Below are positions 18,733 to 27,687 of a stretch of DNA of 64,000 nt, piece by piece. The DNA lies in assembly GCF_014196455.1 (NCBI RefSeq), contig NZ_JACIDS010000003.1:310001-374000 (forward strand). The letters are read 5' to 3'. The notes under the pieces are model-generated. The model was not told the DNA's origin. It saw only the letters and a program-made list of their open reading frames with translations, and did no database searches. Position 1 is the first letter of the stretch, and each line of letters starts with the position of its first letter. This stretch comes from Kaistia hirudinis (GTDB taxonomy: Bacteria > Pseudomonadota > Alphaproteobacteria > Rhizobiales > Kaistiaceae). Made by a program: the position numbers and the translations under genes.

Positions 18733-18751
18733 GTTGCGAATGGTTCGCAAC
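18733..18751. promoter_or_regulatory. Fur-type palindrome between hmuR and hmuP
   Basis: Perfect inverted repeat GTTGCGAA-TGG-TTCGCAAC. Its core TGCGAATGGTTCGCA differs by one base from a symmetric 7-1-7 site of the kind used by Fur-family proteins in alphaproteobacteria. It lies 7 bases upstream of the hmuR -35 and 48 bases before the hmuP ATG, so it could serve both divergent promoters. Which protein binds (Fur/Mur, Irr with HmuP) is not known. Confidence 0.6.
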
Positions 18752-18798
18752 TTAGAACTGATCCAAGAACGCCGTGCCGCGGCGAATGGTGAAAGCCG

Positions 18799-18984
18799 AT
18801 GACGGAAGACCAGTCGGGCCCGCAGTCGAGTGCGGCCCGTGCCCAGCAGACGACCTCAGACAGCCCCCGCGTGGTGCCGAGCGAGGACCTCTTGATGGGC
18901 GCGCGCGAGATCATCATCCGGCACGGCAGCGAGGACTATCGGCTCCGGCTGACGCGGGCCGGCAAGCTCATCCTGAACAAGTAA
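18799..18984 (+). CDS. hmuP: hemin uptake protein HemP/HmuP
   Basis: 61 residues, typical size. The C-terminal half [20 protein letters not shown] then [10 protein letters not shown] is the HemP/HmuP signature. In Bradyrhizobium HmuP is needed, together with Irr, to activate the heme receptor operon. First gene of hmuP-hmuT-hmuU-hmuV, 13 bases before hmuT. Confidence 0.93.
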   Translation: MTEDQSGPQSSAARAQQTTSDSPRVVPSEDLLMGAREIIIRHGSEDYRLRLTRAGKLILNK

Positions 18985-18997
18985 GGAGATCGGACCC

Positions 18998-19993
18998 GTG
19001 CTTACCACCGCAATCCTGGCGCATCCCGGCAGCGCGTTGCGCGGCCCGTTCCGCCATCGCCTGCCGCGGCTGGCCCTTGGTCTGGCGGCGGCGGTCGCGA
19101 TCACCTGCTGCGCCATCCTCCAGAGCGTCGCGGCCGAGCGGACCGTGCGCGACGCGACGGGACGCGACGTCGTCATTGGTGACGCCAAGCGAATCGTGAC
19201 CATTGGCGGCGCGGTGACCGAGATCGTCTATGCGCTCGGTGCCGCCGACCGCGTCGTCGCGCGGGATTCGACCAGCTCCTATCCGTCCGCCGCACTGGAA
19301 AAGCCCGATGTCGGCTATATGCGCGCGCTCTCGGCCGAGGGCGTCCTGTCGATGAAGCCGGATTTGATCATCGCCGTCGAAGGCTCCGGCCCGAAGGAAG
19401 TGGTGGAGATCCTCGAATCGGCATCCGTGCCGATGGTCATGGTGCCCGAGCACTACAGCGCCGAGGGCATTGTCGAGAAGGTGAAGCTGATCGCCGCGGT
19501 GCTGGGCGAGGATGATCGCGGCGCCGCGCTCGCTGGCGACATCGAGGCGAAGTTCGCCGCGCTCTCGTCGGCCCTCGCCAAGCTGCCCGAGGCGGATCGC
19601 AAGAAGGCCGTGTTCCTGATGAGCATCGCCGATGGCAAGCCGCTCGCCGCCGGCTCGAAGACCGCCGCCGACGCGATCATCCACCTGGCCGGCGCGACCA
19701 ACCCGATGGCCGATATCCCTGGCTACAAGCCGGCCTCGGACGAGGCTCTGGCCGCCGCCGCTCCGGCCGCCGTGGTGATGATGAACCGGCATGGCGCCGA
19801 TGCGCCGTCGCCCGACAAGGTCTTCGCCGTTCCCGCGCTCTCGACCACGCCCGCCGCCGCATCCAAATCGCTCGTCGTCATGGATGGCCTCTATCTGCTC
19901 GGCTTCGGGCCGCGCACGGCCGATGCGGCCCGCGATCTGGCGCATGCGCTCTATCCCGGTCTCGCGCTTCCGGAAGCGTCGGCAGCACAATAA
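18998..19993 (+). CDS. hmuT: periplasmic heme-binding protein HmuT
   Basis: 331 residues. Long signal region with a hydrophobic span ending SVAAE (about residue 47), then the class III binding-protein fold (RTVRDATGRDVVIGDAKRIVTIGG). It hands heme from the receptor to the HmuUV importer. GTG start supported by AAGGAGATC 6 bases upstream. The stop TAA overlaps the hmuU ATG in TAATG, so the two are coupled. Confidence 0.93.
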   Translation: MLTTAILAHPGSALRGPFRHRLPRLALGLAAAVAITCCAILQSVAAERTVRDATGRDVVIGDAKRIVTIGGAVTEIVYALGAADRVVARDSTSSYPSAALEKPDVGYMRALSAEGVLSMKPDLIIAVEGSGPKEVVEILESASVPMVMVPEHYSAEGIVEKVKLIAAVLGEDDRGAALAGDIEAKFAALSSALAKLPEADRKKAVFLMSIADGKPLAAGSKTAADAIIHLAGATNPMADIPGYKPASDEALAAAAPAAVVMMNRHGADAPSPDKVFAVPALSTTPAAASKSLVVMDGLYLLGFGPRTADAARDLAHALYPGLALPEASAAQ

Positions 19994-21075
19994 TGGCGCT
20001 CACGATGACGACGGCGGCCAGCGCCGGGGATCGACGCGGCCGCGCGCGGGTGGTCCTCGCGCTGCTCGGCGTGGCGCTTGTGGTGACCGTGCTGCTCTCG
20101 GTGTCGATCGGGCCCTCCGGCCTGTCGACGAGCGAGGTCTGGAGCCTGCTCGGCGATGCCGCGGCCGGGCGCTTCGACGCGATCGGCAGCACGAGCCACG
20201 TCATCCTGTTCGACATCCGCCTGCCGCGCACCGTTCTCGGCGCGCTGGCGGGGGCCGCGCTGGCCGTGGCCGGGGCCATGCTGCAGGGCCTCTTCCGCAA
20301 TCCGCTGGCCGATCCCGGCCTCGTCGGCGTCTCTTCCGGCGCGGCGCTCGGCGCGGTGCTGGTGATCGTGCTCGGCTCGGCGCTGATCACGCCGATCGTC
20401 GGCGCCCTGCGCATCGGCGCGCTGCCGGTCGCCGCCTTCTTCGGCGGCTTCGTCACCACCCTCGTGCTCTATGCCATCGCCACCCGCCAGGGCCGCACCT
20501 CGGTCGGGACGATGCTGCTCGCCGGCATCGCGATCGGCGCTCTGGCCGGCGCCGTCACCTCCTACATGGTCTTCCGCTCCGACGACCTGCAGCTTCGCGA
20601 GCTCTCCTTCTGGTCGATGGGCAGCCTCGGCGGCGCCACCTGGCTCAAGATCGCGATCGCCGCGCCCCCGGTCCTTCTGGTGCTGGCGCTCTCCCCCTTC
20701 ATCGCGCGCGGGCTCGACGCGCTCGTGCTGGGTGAATCCGAGGCGCGGCATCTCGGCATCGATGTCGAGCGGCTGAAGACGCTGGTGATCTTCGCCGTCG
20801 CGCTCGCCGTCGGCGCCGCCGTCGCCTTCTGCGGCGTCATCGGCTTCGTCGGCATCATCGTGCCGCATGTGCTGCGCCTCGCCATCGGGCCCGAGCATCG
20901 CACGCTCCTGCCGGGCAGCGCGCTCCTCGGGGCCGCCCTGCTCATCGGCGCCGACATCGTCTGCCGCACGATCGTGGCACCCGCGGAGCTGCCGATCGGC
21001 ATCGTGACCGCCGTGCTCGGCGCGCCGGTGTTCCTGTCGATCCTGCTGCGCCGGCGGAGCGTCATCGACCTTTAG
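19993..21075 (+). CDS. hmuU: heme ABC transporter permease HmuU
   Basis: 360 residues of the FecCD family with about ten membrane spans. Recognised by the start of the conserved block DIRLPRTVLGALAGAALAVAG, LQGLFRNPLADPGLVGVSSG split over two spans, and the C-terminal GFVGIIVPHVLRL. Dimer forms the heme channel in the inner membrane. A 27-base gap separates it from hmuV. Confidence 0.95.
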   Translation: MALTMTTAASAGDRRGRARVVLALLGVALVVTVLLSVSIGPSGLSTSEVWSLLGDAAAGRFDAIGSTSHVILFDIRLPRTVLGALAGAALAVAGAMLQGLFRNPLADPGLVGVSSGAALGAVLVIVLGSALITPIVGALRIGALPVAAFFGGFVTTLVLYAIATRQGRTSVGTMLLAGIAIGALAGAVTSYMVFRSDDLQLRELSFWSMGSLGGATWLKIAIAAPPVLLVLALSPFIARGLDALVLGESEARHLGIDVERLKTLVIFAVALAVGAAVAFCGVIGFVGIIVPHVLRLAIGPEHRTLLPGSALLGAALLIGADIVCRTIVAPAELPIGIVTAVLGAPVFLSILLRRRSVIDL

Positions 21076-21102
21076 TCAAACCGTGATCCGATTGGGGGCA
21101 TC

Positions 21103-21888
21103 ATGATCGAGGCACAGCACATCACGGTTCGGGCCGGCACGCGGCAATTGCTCTCGGACGTCTCCGTCGCCGTCCGGCCGGGTCGCCTTACGGTGATCAT
21201 CGGCCCGAACGGCGCCGGCAAGTCGACGCTGATGAAGACGGTGACGGGCGAGATCCGCCCCGCCGCCGGGCAGGTGCGTCTCGACGGCGAGGTCATCCAG
21301 CGCATCGGCGCCGGCCGGCTCGCGGAGCGGCGTGCCGTGCTGCCGCAGGCCTCCTCGCTCTCCTTCCCCTTCACCGTGCACGAGGTGGTGCGGCTCGGCG
21401 TCTCGCGGCTCCGCGATCCCGCAGCCGTGCGCGAGCGCGTCGCGGCGGCGCTCGGCCGCGTCGACCTCGGCGGCTTCGGCGCCCGCTTCTTCCAGGAGCT
21501 CTCCGGCGGCGAGCAGCAGCGTGTCCATCTGGCGCGCGTGCTGTGCCAGGTCTGGCAGCCGGTGGAGGACGGGCTGCCGAACTATCTCTTCCTCGACGAG
21601 CCCACGGCCTCGCTCGACCTCCGCCACCAGATCCTCATCCTCGACGAGGCGCGCCGCTTCGCCCGTGCCGGCGGCGGCGTCGTGGCGATCCTGCACGATC
21701 TCAACCTCGCTGCGCTCTATGGTGACCATCTCGTCGTCATCGCCAAGGGCAGCGTCGCCGCCGAAGGACCGTCGCAGCAGGTGCTCACCGACGCGATGCT
21801 CCGATCCGTCTTCGGCGTCTCGCTGCGTGTCGGCTCGGCCCCCGCGGACCGGCCCTTCGTCCTGCCGCATGCGATCGAGGCGGCCTGA
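21103..21888 (+). CDS. hmuV: heme ABC transporter ATP-binding protein HmuV
   Basis: 261 residues. Walker A GPNGAGKST, signature LSGGEQQR, Walker B YLFLDEPTASLD and H-loop ILHDLNLAALYGDH are all present. Energises HmuU. The insert QVWQPVEDGLPN before Walker B is typical of HmuV. Last gene of the heme operon; no hmuS or hmuX follows. Confidence 0.95.
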   Translation: MIEAQHITVRAGTRQLLSDVSVAVRPGRLTVIIGPNGAGKSTLMKTVTGEIRPAAGQVRLDGEVIQRIGAGRLAERRAVLPQASSLSFPFTVHEVVRLGVSRLRDPAAVRERVAAALGRVDLGGFGARFFQELSGGEQQRVHLARVLCQVWQPVEDGLPNYLFLDEPTASLDLRHQILILDEARRFARAGGGVVAILHDLNLAALYGDHLVVIAKGSVAAEGPSQQVLTDAMLRSVFGVSLRVGSAPADRPFVLPHAIEAA

Positions 21889-21957
21889 ACGGCGTCTACC
21901 CATCCGGCGCACATGCCTCTAGATTGCGCCTCCCGAGGACGAGCGAAGAGGCTGCCG

Positions 21958-23409
21958 GTGAACGCGACCATCCTGATCATCGATGTCGGCACGTCCTCGG
22001 TGAAGGCGGTGCTGTTCGACGCCGAGGGGCGCACGCTCGCCGCCGCCGACCATCCGCTCACAACGCTTTCGGCGCAGCCCGGCTGGGCCGAGCAATCGGC
22101 GCAGGCCTGGTGGGACGCTACGGTAGCCGCGGTCCGCGCGCTCGCGATCGCCGCGCCGCCCGCCGCGATCACGCTGACTGGCTCGATGCAGAACGTGCTG
22201 CTGCTCGGCGGCAGCGGCGAGTATCTGCGGCCGGCGATCCTCTATAGCGATGCGCGCGTGACGCGGAGCCAGGTCGCCGCCCAGCGCGCCGCGCTGCAGG
22301 CCGATTTCGAGACGCGCGTCGGGAATCTCGCCGAGCCGGCTCTGTGCCTCTTCCGCCTGCACTGGCTCTATGAGCACGAGCCCGAAGCGATGGCGGCGAC
22401 GCGGCGCGTCCTGTTCGGCGCCAAGGACGCGGTGATCCATCGCATGACCGGCCGCGCGGTGGTCGATCCGAGCTGCGCGACCACCAGCGGACTGATGAAT
22501 ATCGCGACGCGCCAATGGGATCCGGAGATTCTCGGCGCGGCCGGCATCTCGCCGGCCCTGCTGCCCGACATTCTCGATGCCGATGCGCTCGCCGGCCCGC
22601 TCCTGCCCGAGGCCGCCGCCGAACTCGGCCTCGCTGCCGGGATCCCGGTGCATGTCGGTGCGGGCGACGGCGGCGCGACGGCCTGGGGAACGTCGAGCGA
22701 GGCGCATGATCGCCCGCATGCCTATCTCGGCACGACGGGCTGGATCGCGGCGACCATGCCGCTCGCCCTCTCCGGGGCACCGACCAGCGCCTATTCGCTC
22801 GCCGCCCCCGTGGGCACCGATGTCGTGGTCATCGCGCCCTTCCTCGCGGCCGGGCTGGCGGCCGACTGGTTCGCCGCGCTGGCGAGCCGTCCGGTCAGCG
22901 CGCTCTATGCCGAGGCCGCGGCCAAGGACGCCGCGCCGCCGAACGCGCTCTTCCTGCCCTTCCTGATCGGCGAGCGCGGTCCCTTCTCCGATCGCGACGT
23001 GCGCGGCGCCTTTCTGGGGCTCGACAGGTCGCATGATGCGGCCGCGCTGGCCTATGCGGTGCTCGAGGGGCTCGCCTTCGCGATTCGCGACAATCTCGAC
23101 GCGCTCCCGGTCCGCCCGCGCGAAATCGCGCTCGCCGGCGGCGTCGTCGCCAGCCTCACCGTCGCCCGCCTGATCGCGGATGTGACGGGCGCCACGGTGA
23201 CCGTGCCGCCGGAAAGCCGACTGGTCACCGCCTATGGCGCCTATCGCCTGCTCGCGCCGGTGCTCGGATTGCAAGGCCATGCCGATGACGGCCATGTCAT
23301 CGTCGCGCCGCGGCCGGAGCGGGCGGAGCGGGCCGCGCGCCGCTTCCTCGCCTATCGCAAGGCGACGGCCGACGCCCGCGCGCTCGCCGCTCTGCTCGCC
23401 GAGACATAG
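21958..23409 (+). CDS. FGGY family carbohydrate kinase (xylulokinase-like)
   Basis: 483 residues. ATP-binding pieces of the sugar kinase/Hsp70 fold: LIIDVGTSSVKAVLFD at the start, LGTTGWIAATM in the middle, and LAGGVVASLTVARLIADVTG near the end. GTG start at 21958 with AAGAGG upstream; a longer frame from 21913 has no homology. It phosphorylates a pentose or related sugar on entry to catabolism. The ribose-type ABC importer genes follow directly on the same strand (75-base gap), so the kinase probably acts on the imported sugar. Substrate unknown. Confidence 0.88.
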   Translation: MNATILIIDVGTSSVKAVLFDAEGRTLAAADHPLTTLSAQPGWAEQSAQAWWDATVAAVRALAIAAPPAAITLTGSMQNVLLLGGSGEYLRPAILYSDARVTRSQVAAQRAALQADFETRVGNLAEPALCLFRLHWLYEHEPEAMAATRRVLFGAKDAVIHRMTGRAVVDPSCATTSGLMNIATRQWDPEILGAAGISPALLPDILDADALAGPLLPEAAAELGLAAGIPVHVGAGDGGATAWGTSSEAHDRPHAYLGTTGWIAATMPLALSGAPTSAYSLAAPVGTDVVVIAPFLAAGLAADWFAALASRPVSALYAEAAAKDAAPPNALFLPFLIGERGPFSDRDVRGAFLGLDRSHDAAALAYAVLEGLAFAIRDNLDALPVRPREIALAGGVVASLTVARLIADVTGATVTVPPESRLVTAYGAYRLLAPVLGLQGHADDGHVIVAPRPERAERAARRFLAYRKATADARALAALLAET

Positions 23410-23484
23410 CGGGCGGCGCCGCTTGCTTCGCCAAGGGCGCAGGCGATATCAATCAGGACCAAATTCACGGGGAGTTCACTCACA

Positions 23485-24399
23485 ATGCGTTCCGCAATCT
23501 TCGCGCTGGCGCTCGCCGGCTCCGCGCTCGTCGCGCCGCTCGCCCACGCGGTCGACGTTGCGGTCATGACGCCCTATCAGAGCTCGGTCGCCACCAACCA
23601 GATGATCACCGTCTTCGAGGACAAGGCGAAGGCGGCCGGCTGGAACGCCTCGGTCATCGATACGCGCGGCGATGTCGGCCAGCTCGCGAGCCGCATCGAG
23701 GATGTGGTCGCCGCCAAGGTCGGCGCCATCGTGCTCGTCTCGGTCGATCCCAAGCAGCTTCAGGACCAGGTGAACGCCGCCGCGGCGGCTGGCATCCCGG
23801 TGATCGCGATCGACGGCGCGACGGCACCGGGCGTCGTGCTCAACGTGACCTCCGACAATTTCGAGCTCGGCTCCAAGCTGTCCGAATTCCTGTTCGGCAA
23901 GCTCGGCGGCAAGGGCAACATCGCCAAGTTCTATTATTCGGCGCATCCCGGCGTGCACCAGCGCGAGCTGGCGCTCGACGCGGCGCTGAAGAACAACCCG
24001 GATATCAAGGTCGTCGCCGAGCACTACATGGTCGTGCCGGGCCCGATCGACGATGCCCGCAAGGTGACCGAAGACCTGCTCAAGGCCAAGGGCGACGAGA
24101 TCGACGCGATCTGGGCCGCCTGGGACGAGCCGGCCATCGGCGCCGAACTCGCGATCGAGGCCGACAAGCCGGATTCGAAGATCATCATCGCCGGCATCGA
24201 CGGTAACCCGCAGGCCGTTGAGATGATCAAGGCGTGCAGCCACATCAAGGGCACGGTCAGCCAGGACTTCGACGCCATGGCCGGCCTCGCCGCCGACGGG
24301 CTCACCAAGATCCTCGCCGGCGAGAAGCCCGAGAAGGCCGAGCTCTATGCCCCGGCCAAGCTGATCACGCCCGAGACGCTCGGCGTCACCTGCCCGTGA
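23485..24399 (+). CDS. sugar ABC transporter substrate-binding protein (ribose type)
   Basis: 304 residues with a clean signal peptide (MRSAIFALALAGSALVAPLAHA). The mature part is a periplasmic-binding type 1 fold (RbsB/Peripla_BP_4): VAVMTPYQSSVATNQMIT, VIAIDGATAPGVVLN and IAGIDGNPQAVEMIK. It captures a sugar for the following RbsA- and RbsC-like proteins. GGGGAG ribosome site. Its stop overlaps the start of the ATPase gene in GTGA. Confidence 0.92.
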   Translation: MRSAIFALALAGSALVAPLAHAVDVAVMTPYQSSVATNQMITVFEDKAKAAGWNASVIDTRGDVGQLASRIEDVVAAKVGAIVLVSVDPKQLQDQVNAAAAAGIPVIAIDGATAPGVVLNVTSDNFELGSKLSEFLFGKLGGKGNIAKFYYSAHPGVHQRELALDAALKNNPDIKVVAEHYMVVPGPIDDARKVTEDLLKAKGDEIDAIWAAWDEPAIGAELAIEADKPDSKIIIAGIDGNPQAVEMIKACSHIKGTVSQDFDAMAGLAADGLTKILAGEKPEKAELYAPAKLITPETLGVTCP

Positions 24400-25955
24400 A
24401 TCCCGAAGACGCGCCGTTCCTGGCGCTGACCGGGGTCACGAAGCGCTTCGGCGCCACGCTGGCGCTGGACGGCGCCGCGCTGCGCATCGCCGCCGGTTCG
24501 GTGCATGCGCTGCTCGGCGAGAACGGCGCCGGCAAGTCGACCCTGATCAAGATCCTCTCCGGCGTGCATGCGCCGGAGGCGGGCATGATCCGCCTGGACG
24601 GGCGCGAGGCCGCGATCGCCTCGCCGCGCGCCGCCGAGGCGATGGGGCTTCGCTTCATCCATCAGGAACTCAACCTCGTCCCGCATTTCGATGCGGTGGC
24701 GAATGGCTGGATCGGGCGCCGGCATCCGCGCCGCGGCCCCTTCATCGACCAGCGCGCCATGCGGGCGCGGGTGGCCGAGGTCGCCGCCCGCATCGCGCCC
24801 GATCTGCCGCTCGACCGGCCGGCCAAGCGCCTGACGCCCGGCCAGCGCCAGATGGCGGAGATCGTGCGCGCCTTGATGGAGCCGGCCCGCCTCGTCGTGA
24901 TGGACGAGCCAACATCGAGCCTGTCCGAGGGCGAGGCTGAGCGGTTGCACGCGGTCGTGCGCCAGCTCGCCGCCGAGGGCACCGCCGTCCTGTTCATTTC
25001 ACACCGCCTCGACGAGGTGACCGCGCTCTGCGCGGACTATACGGTCCTGCGCAATGGCCGCACGGTCGGTTCCGGCCGGATCGCCGACACGAACCGCGAC
25101 GGGCTGGTGGCGCTGATGTCCGGCGGTTCGGACAGACGTCAGGATTCCGCGAGCGGTGGTGCCAAGTATGCGGCGCCGGTCGCTGTCGCGGATGGCTCGG
25201 CCGCTCCTCGCCTCAGCGCCGAGATTGCGTTCGGGCCCGCGGGCGAAGGGATCGCGTTCGAGGCGGCGGCGGGCGAGATCGTCGGCCTCTACGGCCTGGT
25301 CGGCTCAGGCCGCTCCAGCCTGCTCAAGCTCATCTGGGGCGCGAAGCCGGCGCGGGGTCGTATCTCCGTCGACGGGGCGCCACTCAAGGGCGGCATCGCA
25401 TCGCGCGTCGCGCGCGGCCTCGCCTATGTGCCGGAGGATCGCCGCCGCGAGGCGCTGGCCGCTCCGCTGTCGATCGAGGCGAGCCTTGCTCTGCCGCATC
25501 TCTCTGATTTTCGCGCGGCGCGGTCGCTGCCGGTATCCTCCCGTCCCGCCATCCGCCGTTTCGCGCAGGATGTCGCGCGCCGTCTTCGCCTCGCCGCGGC
25601 CTCGCTGCAGGCCTCGCCGATGACGCTCTCCGGCGGCAACCAGCAGAAGCTGGTCTTCGGCCGCTGGCTCGGCCGCAGGACCCGCGTGATGCTGGTCGAC
25701 GAGCCGACGCGCGGCGTCGATGTCGGCGCCAAGGCCGAGATCCACGCCGAACTCCGCCGTATCGCCGCCGACGGCGCCGCCGTCATCGTCGCGACCAGCG
25801 ATATCGAGGAGCTGATCGCCCTCTCGACCCGCGTCGTCGTCCTCTGCGCCGGCCGCATCACCGCCGATCTCGCCGCGGATGCGATCGACCGCGGCCGCAT
25901 CGTCGCGGCGGCCTTCGGCCATGCCGTGACCGACGTTCCTCCGAAAGCCGCCTGA
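24396..25955 (+). CDS. sugar ABC transporter ATP-binding protein, double domain (RbsA type)
   Basis: 519 residues with two ABC domains. First: Walker A GENGAGKST, signature-like LTPGQRQMAEI, Walker B LVVMDEPTSSL. Second: the usual degenerate P-loop GLVGSGRSSLLK, signature LSGGNQQKLVFGRWL and DEPTRGVDVGAKAEIH. GTG start at 24396 overlaps the stop of the binding-protein gene; the frame is open further upstream within that gene but lacks homology there. Stop overlaps the permease start in TGATG. Confidence 0.94.
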   Translation: MNPEDAPFLALTGVTKRFGATLALDGAALRIAAGSVHALLGENGAGKSTLIKILSGVHAPEAGMIRLDGREAAIASPRAAEAMGLRFIHQELNLVPHFDAVANGWIGRRHPRRGPFIDQRAMRARVAEVAARIAPDLPLDRPAKRLTPGQRQMAEIVRALMEPARLVVMDEPTSSLSEGEAERLHAVVRQLAAEGTAVLFISHRLDEVTALCADYTVLRNGRTVGSGRIADTNRDGLVALMSGGSDRRQDSASGGAKYAAPVAVADGSAAPRLSAEIAFGPAGEGIAFEAAAGEIVGLYGLVGSGRSSLLKLIWGAKPARGRISVDGAPLKGGIASRVARGLAYVPEDRRREALAAPLSIEASLALPHLSDFRAARSLPVSSRPAIRRFAQDVARRLRLAAASLQASPMTLSGGNQQKLVFGRWLGRRTRVMLVDEPTRGVDVGAKAEIHAELRRIAADGAAVIVATSDIEELIALSTRVVVLCAGRITADLAADAIDRGRIVAAAFGHAVTDVPPKAA

Positions 25956-26884
25956 TGATCCTGCTTCGCCGTTACGGCACCCTCGTCGCGCTCGTCGTCA
26001 TCGTCGCGATCTTCGCGATCGCCTCGCCGGGCGCCTTCGGTTCGGTGGCCAACCTCGTCAACATCACGCAGCAGATGTCGCTGCTTGCCATCGTCGCGAT
26101 CGGCGCGACGCTGGTGATGGTGCTCGGCGAGTTCGATCTCTCCGTCTCGGCGGTCGTGTCCTGGGCGGGCATCGCGTCCGTCGCCCTCTTCGGCGCCGGC
26201 TGGCCGCTGGCCCTCGTCTTCCCGCTGGTCCTGCTCTCCGCCCTTGTCATGGGCGTCGTCTCCGGCGTCCTGGTCGCCCGCTTCGCCCTGCCGAGCTTCA
26301 TCGCGACGCTGGCGCTCGGCACGGTGATCGGCGGCTTGACCTTCTGGGTCTCGAATGGCGCGACGCTCTTCTCCGGCATCCCGCCCGTCTTCCGTGCGCT
26401 GGGTCGCGGGGCGATCCTCGGCGTGCCCGTGCCGACGCTCTGGCTCGCCGGCGTCGCACTTGTCTTCTGGCTGGTGCTCGACCAGACCGAGTTCGGCCGC
26501 CGCCTCTATGCCATCGGCGGCAATCGCGAGGCCGCGCGGCTCGTCGGCCTGCCGGTCCGGCGCGACATGGTGGTCGCCTTCGCGCTTTGCGCCCTGCTCG
26601 CGGCGCTCGCCGGGCTATTGCTGACGGCGCGGCTCGGCAGCGCCCATCCGACCGGCGGCGGCGGCTATCTGCTGCAGGCCTATGCCGCCGTCTTCCTCGG
26701 CATGACCGCCTTTCGCGAGGGCGAGCCGAGCATTCCCGGAACGCTGCTCGGCGCGGCGATCATCGCCGTGATCTCGAACGGCCTCACCATTCTCGGCGTG
26801 CCGAGCTTTCTGCAGGACGTCATGACAGGCGCGATCATCATCGCGGCGGTGCTGATCCGACATTTCGGCCGCGAGGGGGATTGA
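25955..26884 (+). CDS. sugar ABC transporter permease (RbsC type)
   Basis: 309 residues, 8-10 membrane spans, branched-chain/ribose permease family. LVMVLGEFDLSVSAVVSWAG matches the conserved GGIDLSVG region of RbsC, with Glu-Phe in place of Gly-Ile, and AIGGNREAARLVGLPVRR is the cytoplasmic loop that contacts the ATPase. Completes the importer with the two preceding genes. Confidence 0.93.
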   Translation: MILLRRYGTLVALVVIVAIFAIASPGAFGSVANLVNITQQMSLLAIVAIGATLVMVLGEFDLSVSAVVSWAGIASVALFGAGWPLALVFPLVLLSALVMGVVSGVLVARFALPSFIATLALGTVIGGLTFWVSNGATLFSGIPPVFRALGRGAILGVPVPTLWLAGVALVFWLVLDQTEFGRRLYAIGGNREAARLVGLPVRRDMVVAFALCALLAALAGLLLTARLGSAHPTGGGGYLLQAYAAVFLGMTAFREGEPSIPGTLLGAAIIAVISNGLTILGVPSFLQDVMTGAIIIAAVLIRHFGREGD

Positions 26885-26952
26885 GAAAGGCCGGAATCGC
26901 CATACTTCAGCAAGGTCATTCCCTCCCCACGTCCTTCCACGGATACCGCCCG

Positions 26953-27687
26953 ATGAAAACCGATCTGAAGATCCAGGCCGCCGACGGCACGGCAGCCGCG
27001 CACTTCTTCGCGCCGTCCGATCCGGCCCGCCGCGCCGCAGCCGGCGTCATCCTCTATATGGACGCCTTCGGGCTCCGGCCCGCACTCGACGGCATGGCCA
27101 ACCGCCTCGCGGATGCCGGCTATTTCGTCCTGGTCCCCGATCTCTTCTACCGCTCCATCCCCTATGGCCCCTTCGACACATCGGCCTTTGGGAACGAGGA
27201 TTCGCGCAAGGCGATCATGACGCTGCTCGGCAGCACGACGCAGGCGATGACCGCTGCCGATAGCGGTGCCTTCATCGAGGCGCTGCGGGCCAATGGAGCA
27301 AGCGGGCGCATCGGGACGGTCGGCTATTGCTTCGGCGGCGGACGGGCGCTCGCGGCCGCCGGCACCTATCCCGACGCGATCGCGGCGGCTGCGAGCCTTC
27401 ATGGCGGCAATATCGCCAGCGAGGCGCCGGACAGTCCGCACCGCCTGGCCGCCTCGATCAAGGCGCGGGTCTATGTCGGCAACGCCGGCGTCGACCAGAG
27501 CTTCCCGCCGGAGCAATCGGCCCGTCTCGCGACGGCGCTGCGCGAAGGCGGCGTCGATCATGTGATCGAGAACTATGTCGGCATGAACCATGGCTGGACC
27601 GTGCCGGACAATCTCTCCTTCGACGCGGCCGGCGCCGAGCGCCACTGGAAGCGGCTGCTGACCTTCTTCGAGGAGACGCTCGGCTAA
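26953..27687 (+). CDS. dienelactone hydrolase family protein
   Basis: 244 residues, alpha/beta hydrolase. The Cys-Asp-His triad of dienelactone hydrolases is visible: Cys126 in GYCFGGG, Asp181 in GVDQSFPP and His213 in GMNHGWT. Family members hydrolyse dienelactones or other small esters in the cytoplasm. The ATG at 26953 begins the homology. It is 68 bases after the sugar permease gene and its stop overlaps the end of the convergent hydrolase gene by four bases. Confidence 0.88.
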   Translation: MKTDLKIQAADGTAAAHFFAPSDPARRAAAGVILYMDAFGLRPALDGMANRLADAGYFVLVPDLFYRSIPYGPFDTSAFGNEDSRKAIMTLLGSTTQAMTAADSGAFIEALRANGASGRIGTVGYCFGGGRALAAAGTYPDAIAAAASLHGGNIASEAPDSPHRLAASIKARVYVGNAGVDQSFPPEQSARLATALREGGVDHVIENYVGMNHGWTVPDNLSFDAAGAERHWKRLLTFFEETLG

